A stretch of DNA of 64,000 nucleotides, taken from assembly GCA_033856255.1 (NCBI GenBank), contig JAWVFH010000055.1, positions 102,075-166,074 on the forward strand. The letters are read 5' to 3'. Below are positions 52,915 through 62,171 of the stretch, piece by piece. Source of the stretch: WHSW01 sp033856255. Lineage in GTDB: Bacteria > Actinomycetota > Thermoleophilia > Solirubrobacterales > 70-9. The position numbers and the translations under genes are program-made. Position 1 is the stretch's first letter, and each line of letters starts with the position of its first letter. The notes under the pieces were generated by a model that was given only the letters and a program-made list of their open reading frames with translations, ran no database searches and was not told the origin of the DNA.

Positions 52915-54321
52915 GTGAGGTGCCGTTTCCTCTGCTTGCTCGGCCTGCTCTGGGCCCTGGCATCCGGCGGTGAGGCGACCGCGGCGCCCGCCCCGTCGTG
53001 CAGCTTTCCGGCTCAGACAGGCCCCGGGGTCAGAGTGTGCGAGCGCACCACCGGCGCGCAGGGCATGGAACCGATGCTCGCCGTCAACCGCCGCGGCACG
53101 ATGTTCATGGGCATGGCGACCGACAAGGGCCTCTACGAGCAGCCCGGCGAGCTCACCGGCACGGCGGAGAACGCCCTGCTGCGCAGCCGCAACGACGGCC
53201 GCACGTGGCGGAGGATCCCGCTCCCCGGCGGCATCAACGCATCCGAGGGGTTCCCGTACATCGACGCGGCCACCGACCGCCTGTTCGTCACCTCGCTTTC
53301 CGCCGACACGACCCGTTGCGGCCAACCGGTGATCTACAGCGATGACGAGGGCGAGCACTGGACCGAGGCCGCCGGACGCCCCGGCTGCTCGCCGCCGACC
53401 GTTGGCGACTGGCCGAAGATCTTCGCCGGCCCGCACCGGGGCGGAGCGCCGGCCGGTTATCCGGACGCCGTCTATGAGTGCAACTTCATCCCCAACATCC
53501 TCGTCGCCGCGTCGATCGGCTGCTGGCGCTCGGACGACGGGGGCGACCACTTCGAGTTCGCGGGCTTGCTCCCGACGGTCAACGGGGCGTGCACCGCCGG
53601 GGGCGAGCAGGGCGGCACCGGGGCGACGATCGTCCACGGCAGCGGCCGCGTCCTCTCCAACGGAGTGGTCGTCGTCCCGCTCACGGTGTGTGGCGAGCCG
53701 ATGGTCGTTCGAAGCCGTGATGAAGGCCGGACCTGGACCGCCGTGTCCACCGGCGACGACAGCATCGGCCTCGACGACATCGTCGCCGCGGACGAGGGCC
53801 TGGTCCTCGGGATCACGGACCACGTCTGGTCCGAGAACCTCGCCGTCGACGCGCACGACAACCTGTTCTTCGCCTACCTCGCCGACGGCGGAGTGCGCCT
53901 GGCGACATCACGCGACGGCGGGCGCTCCTGGCGGCTGCTCGGCTTCGTCTCGCCGCCTCCTCTCCGGCGGGCGATCGTCGTCTCGGTGGTCGCGCGCGGG
54001 CGCGGCGAGATCGCGATGACGTACTACGGAACGCCGGACAAGGGCGATGCTCTCGGCGCGTCGGGGATCAACTGGCGCGCCTGGATGACGTACAGCTCCA
54101 ACGCGCTTGCCGCCGAACCGGTGTTCCGCTCGGCCCCGACGTCGCCCGCGTCGGCGCCGACCATGGATTCGAAGATGTACGGCTGCTGCACGACCGAGCA
54201 GACGTTCCTCGAGTACACCGGCGTTCAGTTCACCGCCCGGCGCGCGGTCCGCGGTGCCTTCACCCGCTGGACCGGCAAGCATCTGCCGGAGCTCGTGCTG
54301 GCGAAGCTGCGCCTTCCCTAG
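52915..54321 (+). CDS. Secreted sialidase-like protein with five Asp-box repeats
   Basis: The 468-residue protein has a signal peptide and at least five Asp boxes of the S-x-D-x-G-x-x-W type: SRNDGRTWRR, SDDEGEHWTE, SDDGGDHFEF, SRDEGRTWTA and SRDGGRSWRL. That fits a BNR-type propeller as in sialidases. The catalytic Arg triad and Tyr-Glu of true sialidases cannot be assigned with confidence, so it may be a binding protein. Several Cys suggest disulfides. Confidence 0.85.
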   Translation: MRCRFLCLLGLLWALASGGEATAAPAPSCSFPAQTGPGVRVCERTTGAQGMEPMLAVNRRGTMFMGMATDKGLYEQPGELTGTAENALLRSRNDGRTWRRIPLPGGINASEGFPYIDAATDRLFVTSLSADTTRCGQPVIYSDDEGEHWTEAAGRPGCSPPTVGDWPKIFAGPHRGGAPAGYPDAVYECNFIPNILVAASIGCWRSDDGGDHFEFAGLLPTVNGACTAGGEQGGTGATIVHGSGRVLSNGVVVVPLTVCGEPMVVRSRDEGRTWTAVSTGDDSIGLDDIVAADEGLVLGITDHVWSENLAVDAHDNLFFAYLADGGVRLATSRDGGRSWRLLGFVSPPPLRRAIVVSVVARGRGEIAMTYYGTPDKGDALGASGINWRAWMTYSSNALAAEPVFRSAPTSPASAPTMDSKMYGCCTTEQTFLEYTGVQFTARRAVRGAFTRWTGKHLPELVLAKLRLP

Positions 54322-54356
54322 TAGCCGCTCGCGCTCGCCGGGCCCGCGCCTTGCAC

Positions 54357-54362
54357 TAGATT
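54357..54362 (+). promoter_or_regulatory. Leaderless -10 element before the 31-residue ORF
   Basis: TAGATT is followed by seven bases and the GTG at 54370, the same hexamer and spacing as in front of the AraC gene at 15545. Confidence 0.45.
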
Positions 54363-54369
54363 CGCACCT

Positions 54370-54465
54370 GTGGCTCGCCGTGCTTTCGTGATCAGCCCGA
54401 TCGGGGATCCGGGCACCGAGGCTCCTGCCTTGCCCTCGGACGAGCCGGACGGGGCGCTGACGTGA
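54370..54465 (+). CDS. 31-residue ORF with an ISPIGD motif, probably a remnant
   Basis: The GTG at 54370 opens a frame starting MARRAFVISPIGDPGTE and ending after 31 residues in a TGA that overlaps the GTG of the proteasome-like gene (GTGA). The V-I-S/A-P-I-G-D-x-G motif is the N-terminal signature of a larger family of TIR-like or nucleoside deoxyribosyltransferase-like proteins. Here the rest of the domain is missing, so the gene looks internally deleted, or kept as a leader peptide. It has its own leaderless promoter. Confidence 0.45.
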   Translation: MARRAFVISPIGDPGTEAPALPSDEPDGALT

Positions 54466-55265
54466 CGATCACCGTCGGAGTTACAACGCCGGACGGGCTC
54501 GTCCTTGCCGCCGAGAGCAGGACGACGTTCGCCGAAAACGAGCGTCATCGGATCGTCAGCGACAGCGCTCAGAAGGTCTTCCAGGTCGGTCACATGGGCG
54601 TCGCGGCCTCCGGCGACGCACTGATCGGGGCCGACACGGTCGCTGGGACGATGGACCGCTTCGCCGCTCAGCTCGACGACAAGACCGCCCGCGACTTCGA
54701 TCGCCTGCTCGACGCTCTCGGTCGCTTCTTCGACCGGGCCTTCGACGCGAATATGGCGACGAGAAACGAGACATGGGACCCCGAGACCCAGGGATACCCG
54801 ATCAACCTCCTTGTTGCCGGATACGACGATGAGGGGGTAGGGCACCTCAAGGAGCTGCTCATACCCGGTCCGAAGATCGGTGACTTCGCCGCGGACACGA
54901 GGACGGGCGGCTCGATGTGGCGCGGACAAACGGACGTCGTGGGCCGTCTCTTGAACGGAGTCGACTGGGCACATCTGAGGACCACGGAGGAGCTGCTACC
55001 GCCGGAGGTGACAAAGCGCCTGGAGGGCCTCTCCTACGACATGTTGCCTCCGCTCACCGTCGAGGACGCGGTCGATTACGCGACGTTCCTCATCCGGACG
55101 ACGATCGACATGCAGCGTTTCAGCGACGGAACGGTGGCGTCCCCGGGGCTGCTGCCCGCATGCGGAGGGCCTATCCATGTCCTCGTAATCGAGCGCGACT
55201 CAGCCAGGTGGGCGACACCGTCCACGCGCGAGCATTGGTCCGCGGCGCCGGCCAGACCGTGGTGA
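54462..55265 (+). CDS. Proteasome-like Ntn hydrolase
   Basis: The 267-residue protein belongs to the bacterial 20S-proteasome A/B-type family that is separate from PrcA/PrcB: TITVGVTTPDGLVLAAESRTT, a VSDSAQKVFQVG strand, GVAASGDALIGADTVAG, and FLIRTTIDMQRFSDG near the C-terminus. After the initiator residue the chain starts with Thr, as needed for an Ntn nucleophile. Past residue 245 the tail (WATPSTREHW) is Trp/Arg-rich; the -1 frame reads a smoother tail to 55285, so the exact end is uncertain. Confidence 0.85.
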   Translation: MTITVGVTTPDGLVLAAESRTTFAENERHRIVSDSAQKVFQVGHMGVAASGDALIGADTVAGTMDRFAAQLDDKTARDFDRLLDALGRFFDRAFDANMATRNETWDPETQGYPINLLVAGYDDEGVGHLKELLIPGPKIGDFAADTRTGGSMWRGQTDVVGRLLNGVDWAHLRTTEELLPPEVTKRLEGLSYDMLPPLTVEDAVDYATFLIRTTIDMQRFSDGTVASPGLLPACGGPIHVLVIERDSARWATPSTREHWSAAPARPW

Positions 55266-55295
55266 TCGGCGGCGCCCTCCGCTAGCCGCCGGTTT

Positions 55296-55337
55296 GCGTC
55301 GAGCACTTGAAGGTGTCGACGCAGTGCGCTGCGCACT
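55296..55337 (+). terminator. Two adjacent hairpins after the proteasome-like gene
   Basis: GCGTCGA at 55296-55302 pairs with TCGACGC at 55316-55322. The next base starts a second palindrome, AGTGCGC-T-GCGCACT, at 55323-55337. The rest of the 217-bp gap up to 55482 shows nothing else. Confidence 0.5.
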
Positions 55338-55482
55338 AGCCGTCCGGTGAGCTGACGGGCGAGAACCGCGCCAGCCTCTGGGGCCTTCTACGGATGCTTC
55401 GCCCCCGGGAGGACGGAGAATCAGACGGTCGGAGAGGCACGAGCCGAGACTTCGCCAACCGCCTTGACGGCACCCGCGGCCG

Positions 55483-56898
55483 CTAGTCCTGAACTTTGAC
55501 CTTCACCGTCGAGGAGGTTCCGGCGTAGAAATTGTTCGTCTCGGGCGATCGCGCGCGAAACTGCGTCGGCTCTTTGACCTTCGGCGAGACCTTCCCCCGG
55601 CAGTTGGAGTCGGCATCCTGGCCCCCGACGCGCTTCCACTTGTCGCCGGTCTTCTTCTCGAACACGATCGGCTCACCCCGCGTCCCGAGGCAGGGAAGGA
55701 GAGATGCGGTGAGGGTGGTCTTGGCGTTCTTCTCGACCTCCTTGGGCTTCGCCTTCAGCAGCACATCCTTCGGCGCCTTGATTGGGCTCCCGCCGCCCCC
55801 GCCCGGGTCTCCGCCGCCCGTACCGGCGAAGCTGAACTGGCTGATGCCGCCCAGATGCGCGACGTAGACGTCGCCGTTGGACGGGTCGACTTGGACGCGC
55901 AGGGGGTTGTTGAGCTGCGCGACCGGCAGCCCCGCCTGGCAACCGCTCTGGAAAGTGCACGACTCGAGCTGGTTCGTGCCTGTGTCGACCCCCCAGCCAA
56001 ACGCTTGCAGGAATTGCCCGCCGAATGTGTACACGTCCACCCGGTGGTTCCCCTGATCGGCGATGTACATGCGACCCCGATCGACATCGAGGGCGATGCC
56101 GTATGGGTCGCTGAGCTGATTAGCCCCTGAGCCCTGGTTCGAGACGGAACTGCCACCGAGAACGAACCCCTGAGGCGCGAAGCTGGCGGGCACGCCCTCG
56201 TCCGAGAAGACGCTGACCCTGTAGTCGTACCCGCCTGGGAGCGGGCGCCGCTCGAGCACGAAGATGGCGAAGCTCCCCGTGTTCTCGACGTTCTCGCGGA
56301 TGTCGAGGTCGCGGGCGTCGTAGATCTGCCCGGCCTTCGTGCCGTCGCCGTTGCTGGAGCCGAGGCAAGCAGGCGGGTCCGAGGGCGAGCAGGTCTCCCA
56401 GCCAGTGTCGGCGTGCGTGGAGAGGCCCCACGCGCCGACGAGCTGGGGGTAGCCGAAGGGATTGTGGCTGATCCTCAGAAGCGTCCCATTGCCGACCAGA
56501 TAGGCCCCGGTGTTAGCGACCAGGAGCCCCCTGACGTCGCCGATCCGGTTCATGGTGTTGTTGTCCGTCTGCACCATCGTGGTGCCGTCGGAATTGAACC
56601 CATAGAGCCTCCTGGTTCCGGCCGCGGCCACGTCGACCCCGCCGGTCACGGCGGCGACGTCGTTGATGATCGCGCCGGAGGGTGCGAACCAGGTTGCCTC
56701 CAGGCCTCCGCTGGCGAGGTCGTAGCGCCTCATGGTCGCGCCGTCGCCCGTGTAGATGTCGTGGTTGGTCCAGTCGACGTCGAACTGAAGCCCGGCGGTC
56801 GGAATCGTCCGCACGTAGGTGGCTTGCGCCCCGGCGATGGCCGGAGAGGCACAGAGCAGGGCACACGCGACTACGACTCCCTGCAACCACCGGCCCAT
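55483..56898 (-). CDS. Secreted NHL-repeat protein
   Basis: The 471-residue protein has a signal peptide (VVVACALLCASPAIAGAQA) and a beta-propeller of NHL type, clearest in LSDPYGIALDVDRGRMYIADQGNHRVDVYTFGGQFLQAFG and LNNPLRVQVDPSNGDVYVAHLGG. A Gly-rich linker leads to a Lys-rich Ig-like tail (KPKEVEKNAKTTLTASLLPC). The ATG at 56898 is chosen because it is preceded by a clean promoter; the TTG at 56934 is the -35 box itself. Confidence 0.83.
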   Translation of the reverse strand: MGRWLQGVVVACALLCASPAIAGAQATYVRTIPTAGLQFDVDWTNHDIYTGDGATMRRYDLASGGLEATWFAPSGAIINDVAAVTGGVDVAAAGTRRLYGFNSDGTTMVQTDNNTMNRIGDVRGLLVANTGAYLVGNGTLLRISHNPFGYPQLVGAWGLSTHADTGWETCSPSDPPACLGSSNGDGTKAGQIYDARDLDIRENVENTGSFAIFVLERRPLPGGYDYRVSVFSDEGVPASFAPQGFVLGGSSVSNQGSGANQLSDPYGIALDVDRGRMYIADQGNHRVDVYTFGGQFLQAFGWGVDTGTNQLESCTFQSGCQAGLPVAQLNNPLRVQVDPSNGDVYVAHLGGISQFSFAGTGGGDPGGGGGSPIKAPKDVLLKAKPKEVEKNAKTTLTASLLPCLGTRGEPIVFEKKTGDKWKRVGGQDADSNCRGKVSPKVKEPTQFRARSPETNNFYAGTSSTVKVKVQD

Positions 56899-56905
56899 TG
56901 CGACG

Positions 56906-56934
56906 ATCCTCGTGGATCGCGTGCCCACTGTCAA
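56906..56934 (-). promoter_or_regulatory. Promoter of the NHL gene: TTGACA-17-GAGGAT, leaderless
   Basis: On the minus strand a consensus -35 TTGACA (56934-56929) is followed by a 17-base spacer, GAGGAT (56911-56906), seven bases and the ATG at 56898. It is the best -35/-10 pair in the window. The -10 begins with G instead of T. GAGGA could also serve as a Shine-Dalgarno. Confidence 0.6.
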
Positions 56935-56951
56935 GGAAGGGCGACTGGGCG

Positions 56952-58946
56952 CTACGGCACGAGCCGCACCGTCCGCCGGCCGGTGGCCGAGTTGCCGGCG
57001 GTGTCGGTGGCGATGACGGTGATCTTCGCGCGCGCCTTGGCGCCATCGTCGAGGGCCTTCGCGGCGGCCTTTCGCGCCTTGTGGCGAACCCGCAGCTTCA
57101 GGGTCTGCGTTGCGCCGGCGCCGATCTGCCCCTTTGCCTCCTTGAGCTTGAAGCGCTGCCGCTTGAGCGCGCTTCGCTTCGCCTTGCCGGCGGCGGCGAT
57201 CAGCGTGCCGGTGGCGTCGAGGTCACACGCCTCGGCCGGACAGCTCGCCGTTACCGTTACGAAGGCGCCGAGGTGCTGCTTCATCTTCCCGGCCAGCTTC
57301 AGCTCGGGCGCGATGGTGTCGGGCGCGGTAGAAAACGTCCCCAATCCGCCGAGCACCCTCGGCGCCGGAACGCCGGCGCTCGCGAAGGGGCGGAAGCTGT
57401 AGTCCGTCGAGGGGGTGAGGCCGCCGACCGACTGGGTCACGGTCTCGGTCTCGCCGGACGTCTGCGTCGTCGCCGTCTGCGAGCCGAGCTCGGGGCCGTA
57501 GTCGAAGCCGACCTGGTAGGGGAGTGAGAACGCCCTTACGGCAACCGAGAGGTTGGCGCTCGTATCGGTGGCGCTCGCACTGGCCGGGCCGAGGAACTCC
57601 GGCTCGAGGCGCGAGACGCGCAGTTCGAGGTTGGTGCCGTCTGTCTCGCGCCAGGCGACGTACGGGATGCCGCCGACAGCCGTCAGGCTCGCCGCGGAGC
57701 CGGTCTGGCCGGGGGCCTGGTTGATCGGCCTCGGGCCACCGACCGGCTGCTCCCACGCCGTTCCGGCCGCGTTGAGGCGCGCGACGCGGACCTCGAAGCT
57801 CGTGCCGTCTGCCTCCTGCCATGCGACGTACGGGACCCCGCCGATCGATGCCACGCTCGGGTTATTCGCGTTCTGGTCGGGGGCCTGGTTGATCGGGCTC
57901 GGGCCACCGACCGGCTGCTCCCAGGCCGTCCCGGCAGCATTCAGGCGCGTGACGCGGACCTCGATGTTTGTGCCGTCGGACTCGTCCCAGGCGACGTAGG
58001 GAACGCCGGCGATCGATGCGAGGCTCGCGTCGAAGGCGTTCCGGGTGGTCGATTGGTTGATCCCGCCGGACGTGATCCCGCCGCCAGGGCCGTCAGGCTG
58101 GCCGACCCACTCCCACCCCGTCCCGGCAGCGTTCAGTCGCGCGACGCGGATCTCGCTGTTCGTGCCGTCGGGCTCGTGCCATGCGACGTACGGCACGCCG
58201 CCGAACGCCGCCAGGCTCGGGTTGCGGCCGTCCATGTTCCCGCTCCTGTTGATCGGGCTGGTTGGGAACGCCGTTTGACCAACCTTCTCCCACGCCGTTC
58301 CCGCGGCATTCAGGCGCGCGACGCGAACCTCGTAGTTCGTGCCGTCGAACTCCCGCCAGGCGACGTAGGGGACGCCGCCGATCTCCGTCAGGCTCGGCTC
58401 GAAGGCGTTGCGGTTGTTCACCTGGTTGATAGGCGAAGCGCCGCCGACGACCTGCTCCCACGCGGTTCCGGCGGCGTTCAGGCGGGCGACGCGGATCTCG
58501 GCGTTCGTGCCGTCGTATTCGTCCCAGGCGACGTAGGGGACGCCGCCGATCTCCGCCAGGCTCGGCTCGAGGGCATCTTGGTTGTTCGCCTGGTTGATCG
58601 GCGAAGCGCCGCCGACGACCTGCTCCCACGCGGTTCCGGCGGCGTTCAGGCGCGCGACCCGCAACTCGGAGTTCGTGCCGTCGGCCTCGTCCCAGGCGAC
58701 GTAGGGGACACCGCCTATCGACGCCAGGCTCGTCTCGAAGGCGTCCCGGTTGCTCGCCTGGTTGATCGGTGAGGCGCCGCCGACCGGCTGATTCCAGGCC
58801 GCATGCACCGGGGGCGCGAGCGCCAGCATGGCGATTGGCAGAACGGCGAGCAGCGCCCCCCGTCGCCCGATCGTCGCCCCTACGACGAAAACCGCGACCG
58901 ACGCCATCACGTTCGTCGTAGGTGATTCGTCCCTGATCCCCTGCAT
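56952..58946 (-). CDS. Secreted seven-repeat beta-propeller protein
   Basis: The 664-residue protein has a signal peptide, then seven repeats of about 50 residues with the core GGVPYVAW-x-E-x-DGTN-x-E-x-RVARLNAAGTAWE. Seven equal beta repeats predict a seven-bladed propeller. A fibronectin-like stretch (GLTPSTDYSFRPFASAG) and a Lys/Ala-rich C-terminal domain (KLRVRHKARKAAAKAL) follow, the latter common in exported proteins of this class. GGAGG five bases before ATG 58946 sets the start. Ligand unknown. Confidence 0.85.
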   Translation of the reverse strand: MQGIRDESPTTNVMASVAVFVVGATIGRRGALLAVLPIAMLALAPPVHAAWNQPVGGASPINQASNRDAFETSLASIGGVPYVAWDEADGTNSELRVARLNAAGTAWEQVVGGASPINQANNQDALEPSLAEIGGVPYVAWDEYDGTNAEIRVARLNAAGTAWEQVVGGASPINQVNNRNAFEPSLTEIGGVPYVAWREFDGTNYEVRVARLNAAGTAWEKVGQTAFPTSPINRSGNMDGRNPSLAAFGGVPYVAWHEPDGTNSEIRVARLNAAGTGWEWVGQPDGPGGGITSGGINQSTTRNAFDASLASIAGVPYVAWDESDGTNIEVRVTRLNAAGTAWEQPVGGPSPINQAPDQNANNPSVASIGGVPYVAWQEADGTSFEVRVARLNAAGTAWEQPVGGPRPINQAPGQTGSAASLTAVGGIPYVAWRETDGTNLELRVSRLEPEFLGPASASATDTSANLSVAVRAFSLPYQVGFDYGPELGSQTATTQTSGETETVTQSVGGLTPSTDYSFRPFASAGVPAPRVLGGLGTFSTAPDTIAPELKLAGKMKQHLGAFVTVTASCPAEACDLDATGTLIAAAGKAKRSALKRQRFKLKEAKGQIGAGATQTLKLRVRHKARKAAAKALDDGAKARAKITVIATDTAGNSATGRRTVRLVP
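57640..58790 (-). repeat. Seven near-identical tandem coding repeats of about 150 bp
   Basis: The blades of the propeller gene are so alike in DNA that stretches coding for PYVAWDE and LNAAGTAWEQ recur almost unchanged in every unit. This points to recent duplication or gene conversion between units. Confidence 0.85.
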
Positions 58947-59103
58947 GCCTGCCTCCCGCGGTAGCTCGTCCGACCGCGCCACCCTATCCCCGGGCCATTT
59001 CGAATGCATCGGGCGCTGAGGACGCGCGTGGTGCAGAGCCAAACGGCCGCCCACTTGAGCGGCTCAGCGAGCGCCAGGGGAACAACGTGGTCGGTTGTTA
59101 CAT

Positions 59104-62064
59104 CTAGGGCAGCTGCGGAACCTCGAAGCCCTTGGGGGGCTTCACCGGCTTGGTCAGAGTGACTTTCTGCGTCCGTGAGAAGGACTCGCTGGAGCCCGCG
59201 GGAACGAAGTTCGCGGTGACGCTCAACGTCAGCTTGCCCTTCTTCTTCAGCTTCTTCTTGGCGGCCTTGCTGAGCTTCAGCTTCAGATTCGCCTGGCCGG
59301 CATCGAGGATGCTCGTAGAAGCGCTCTTGAAGGGCGCACCGCTGTGGCCGTGACCCATCCTTCCCCGACCCGCCCGGGGAGGCTTGAGTTGCCCGGCGGG
59401 GGTCACCTCGACAACCCCGCCGCCCGGCAGCAGGAGGTGGATCGTCGAACCCGAAGTGGTGGCATCGAGGGCCTCCGCGGGCCGGTAGTCGACGCTCGCC
59501 GAGCATCTGAGACTGCGGGCGCCGTCGGGGCCTCGGACCCCCACTGACGTGTTCACGGGCAAGTACGCAAAGCAGAGGATCGACACCGCACCCGGAACGG
59601 CGCTGGTCTGCAGGACGAGAGTGGTGGCCGAGGCCGAGGTGTTGCAGCCGTTGCCATTGAGACCGGTGGTGCAAAAGCCATCGCCGCTGTCGCTTCTCGA
59701 CTTGAGCAGGATCGCGGCGTCCCAATCGGACTTTCCGTCGGCGTCCTGCCAGCTCAGCTGCGCGGCCTCCCTGCAGATCGACAGCAACGGACACCGAAGA
59801 TCCGTCTGGGTGCACTCCCATGACCCGGTGGGGGAGCAGTAGAGGCTGGACGAAGAATTCGAAATAAAGCAAGTGCTTGAGGGCGGGTCGTCGGAGGACG
59901 TCAGATCGCTGCTGAGGTGCAGGAACGGGCGGATCTCACAGATCGGGAAGCGGGTCGACTTCGGCGCCCCGATGCTGAAGCTCCGCTGCGCCGGCGTTGG
60001 GTCGAGGGCGCCCTCCGGTGTGGTCGCCGCGACCTCGAACGTGTGGGGACCGCTCGGAAGCGACGAGGAGAGGAAGGGGCTCGAGCAGGCCTGGAACGGG
60101 CTCGAGTCGAAGCGGCACCGGAAGCCGGCCCCCGGGGAACTCGATGTGAACGTGAAGTAGGGAGTCGCCAGGTAGGTCTCCCCGCTCGGACCATCGGTGA
60201 TCGTCGTCTCTGGCGTCGGGACGACCGTGAAGCTCTGGCTGACGATCTGGCTCTCGTTGCTCGCGTTGTCGTTGGCGATCCCGTAAACGGTGTGGGTGCC
60301 CGGCGTCGAGTAGTCAAGGCCGCAGGGCTGGGAGCCGAAGGCGCCCAGCGTCGCCGGCGGCGCCGGCGGGTCGACGACGCAGAACTTCGAGCGGACCCCC
60401 GAGCCGGGTGCGGGGTCGGATGCATCCAGGTCGACGTGGGCGCTGCCGGCGTAGGCGCCGGAGGAGGTCCGCTGACCGTCGAGCTGGAGCTGCGCGGTGG
60501 GAGCGTGGAAATCCATGATCACGCTCTGCGTGGCGGGCGTCGGGTCGGGGCCATCGGCGTTCGTAGCTCGAACGTGGAAGGTGTGGGTGTCCTCTGAGAG
60601 GACGCCCGTCGTGTAGGGAGAAGTGCAGGCCGCCGGCGCGTCGTTGTCCACCCAGCATTCGAAGGTGGCCCCCGCCGGCGGGGTGGCGGTGAACGTGAAC
60701 AGGGCGACCGGACTCCCGGACGCGGTGGGCCCGCCTGTGATCGTGGTCTCCAGAGCGACCGAGGGCTTGTAGAAGAAGACGTCGTCGACCCCGTTGGTGT
60801 CACCGCTGACGAGATTCGTGGCAGATGCAGTGAACGCCACGTCGGCTCCATCGGCTGTGAGCGCGGGGGCCAAGATCTCACCATCGCCCTGCACCCCGTT
60901 GGGGATCCGCTCGGTGGTGTCCGTCTGGCGATCCCGGACGAAGACGTCCGTCGTCGGTCCGCTGTCGCCCGGGACCAGGTTCGAGGCGAAGCTGGCGAAC
61001 GCCACATAACGACCGTCGGCGGAGAGGGCCGGGTCAAACGAGGTGAGGTCCGCCTCAGTCCCATCCGTCGCCACGCTCACCCGTTCGGTCGTCCCGGACT
61101 GGCGGTCGTGGACGAAGATGTCGTCGGCGGGGTTGGTATCGCCCCCGACGAGATTGTTGCTGCTGGAGCGGAAGGCGACGTGGTTGCCGTCGGCGGATAT
61201 CGCCGGGTCCTGCCCGCCGCCGTTGCCCTCGGACCCCGCCGACGTGACGCTGACCCGCTCGACCGTGTCGGTCGAGCGGTCGAATACGAAGATGTCATCG
61301 GAGCTGTTGGTATCTCCGCCGACCAGGTTGCTGGCGTCGGACTCGAAGGCGACGTAGCGGCCATCGCCGGAAATGGCTGAATGCCCGGAGATCGAGTTGC
61401 CCTGGGCGCCGGAGCTCGACACGCTCACCCGCTCGGTGGTGCCAGCCTGAAGATCGCGCACGAAGACGTCATAGAAGAAGCCGGTATCGCCTGCGACCAG
61501 GTTCGAGCTCTCGGAGTAGAACGAGACGGCGCCGCCGTTGCCTGAGATCGCCGGCTCGAAGCCACCCAAAACGGACTGGGTGCCGTCGGTGGCGACGCTG
61601 GCCCGCACGGTAGTGCCGGTCTGGCGGTCGCGGACGAAGATATCGGGCGCGGCATTGGTGTCGCCGGCGACGAGGTTGGACGCGCTCGACTCGAAGGCGA
61701 CGTAGCGGCCGTCGGCGGAGATCGAGGGCGCGCTGGAAGCACCGTTCCCCTCGGTTCCGCCCGTCGCAACGCTCACTCGCTCCACGGCTCCGGTCTGCCG
61801 GTCGACTACGAAGACATCTCCGGAACCGTTGCCGTCGCCGGCGATGAGGTTGGTCGCATCCGAGCCGAAGGCGACGTAGCGGCCGTCAGCGGAGACGGAT
61901 GGGCCGGCGGAGGCCCCGTCGGCCTGCGCGCCGCCACCCGACACGCTCACCCGAGTCGTGTCGCCCGGAGCGGCCGACGCCGTCGAAGGAACGAGCTGGA
62001 CGACGATCAGCACCAGCAGGGGCAGCGACCAGCGAGCCACATGAGCGCGAATTGCAATCCTCAT
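59104..62064 (-). CDS. Large secreted PD40 propeller protein with Ig-like domains
   Basis: The 986-residue protein has a signal peptide and seven repeats of about 58 residues with RVSV...ISADGRYVAFES-x-ASNLVAGDTN-x-x-x-DIFVRDRQTG-TTE, a PD40/TolB-like seven-bladed propeller. It continues with two Ig-like domains (TFECWVDNDAPAACTSPY and GFRCRFDSSPFQACSSPF, each with a Cys pair), a Cys-rich module and a Lys-rich tail (KAAKKKLKKKGKLTLSV). AAGGAGAC before ATG 62064 sets the start. Likely a cell-surface binding protein. Confidence 0.87.
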   Translation of the reverse strand: MRIAIRAHVARWSLPLLVLIVVQLVPSTASAAPGDTTRVSVSGGGAQADGASAGPSVSADGRYVAFGSDATNLIAGDGNGSGDVFVVDRQTGAVERVSVATGGTEGNGASSAPSISADGRYVAFESSASNLVAGDTNAAPDIFVRDRQTGTTVRASVATDGTQSVLGGFEPAISGNGGAVSFYSESSNLVAGDTGFFYDVFVRDLQAGTTERVSVSSSGAQGNSISGHSAISGDGRYVAFESDASNLVGGDTNSSDDIFVFDRSTDTVERVSVTSAGSEGNGGGQDPAISADGNHVAFRSSSNNLVGGDTNPADDIFVHDRQSGTTERVSVATDGTEADLTSFDPALSADGRYVAFASFASNLVPGDSGPTTDVFVRDRQTDTTERIPNGVQGDGEILAPALTADGADVAFTASATNLVSGDTNGVDDVFFYKPSVALETTITGGPTASGSPVALFTFTATPPAGATFECWVDNDAPAACTSPYTTGVLSEDTHTFHVRATNADGPDPTPATQSVIMDFHAPTAQLQLDGQRTSSGAYAGSAHVDLDASDPAPGSGVRSKFCVVDPPAPPATLGAFGSQPCGLDYSTPGTHTVYGIANDNASNESQIVSQSFTVVPTPETTITDGPSGETYLATPYFTFTSSSPGAGFRCRFDSSPFQACSSPFLSSSLPSGPHTFEVAATTPEGALDPTPAQRSFSIGAPKSTRFPICEIRPFLHLSSDLTSSDDPPSSTCFISNSSSSLYCSPTGSWECTQTDLRCPLLSICREAAQLSWQDADGKSDWDAAILLKSRSDSGDGFCTTGLNGNGCNTSASATTLVLQTSAVPGAVSILCFAYLPVNTSVGVRGPDGARSLRCSASVDYRPAEALDATTSGSTIHLLLPGGGVVEVTPAGQLKPPRAGRGRMGHGHSGAPFKSASTSILDAGQANLKLKLSKAAKKKLKKKGKLTLSVTANFVPAGSSESFSRTQKVTLTKPVKPPKGFEVPQLP

Positions 62065-62171
62065 CCGAGTCTCCTTCGATCCCTGCGAGTCACCTTCGCC
62101 CCTTCGGCCGGTGCTCGTCGGGCGACTTTTTCCCCCGCGAGCCAAGCCCCCGCCTCATGCCATCACCCTAG

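Noticed and set aside
54462..55285. Frameshift called as a feature in the proteasome-like gene
   Set aside because: Family members as I remember them end soon after this point in the present frame, so the evidence is balanced. It is kept only as a low-interest finding.
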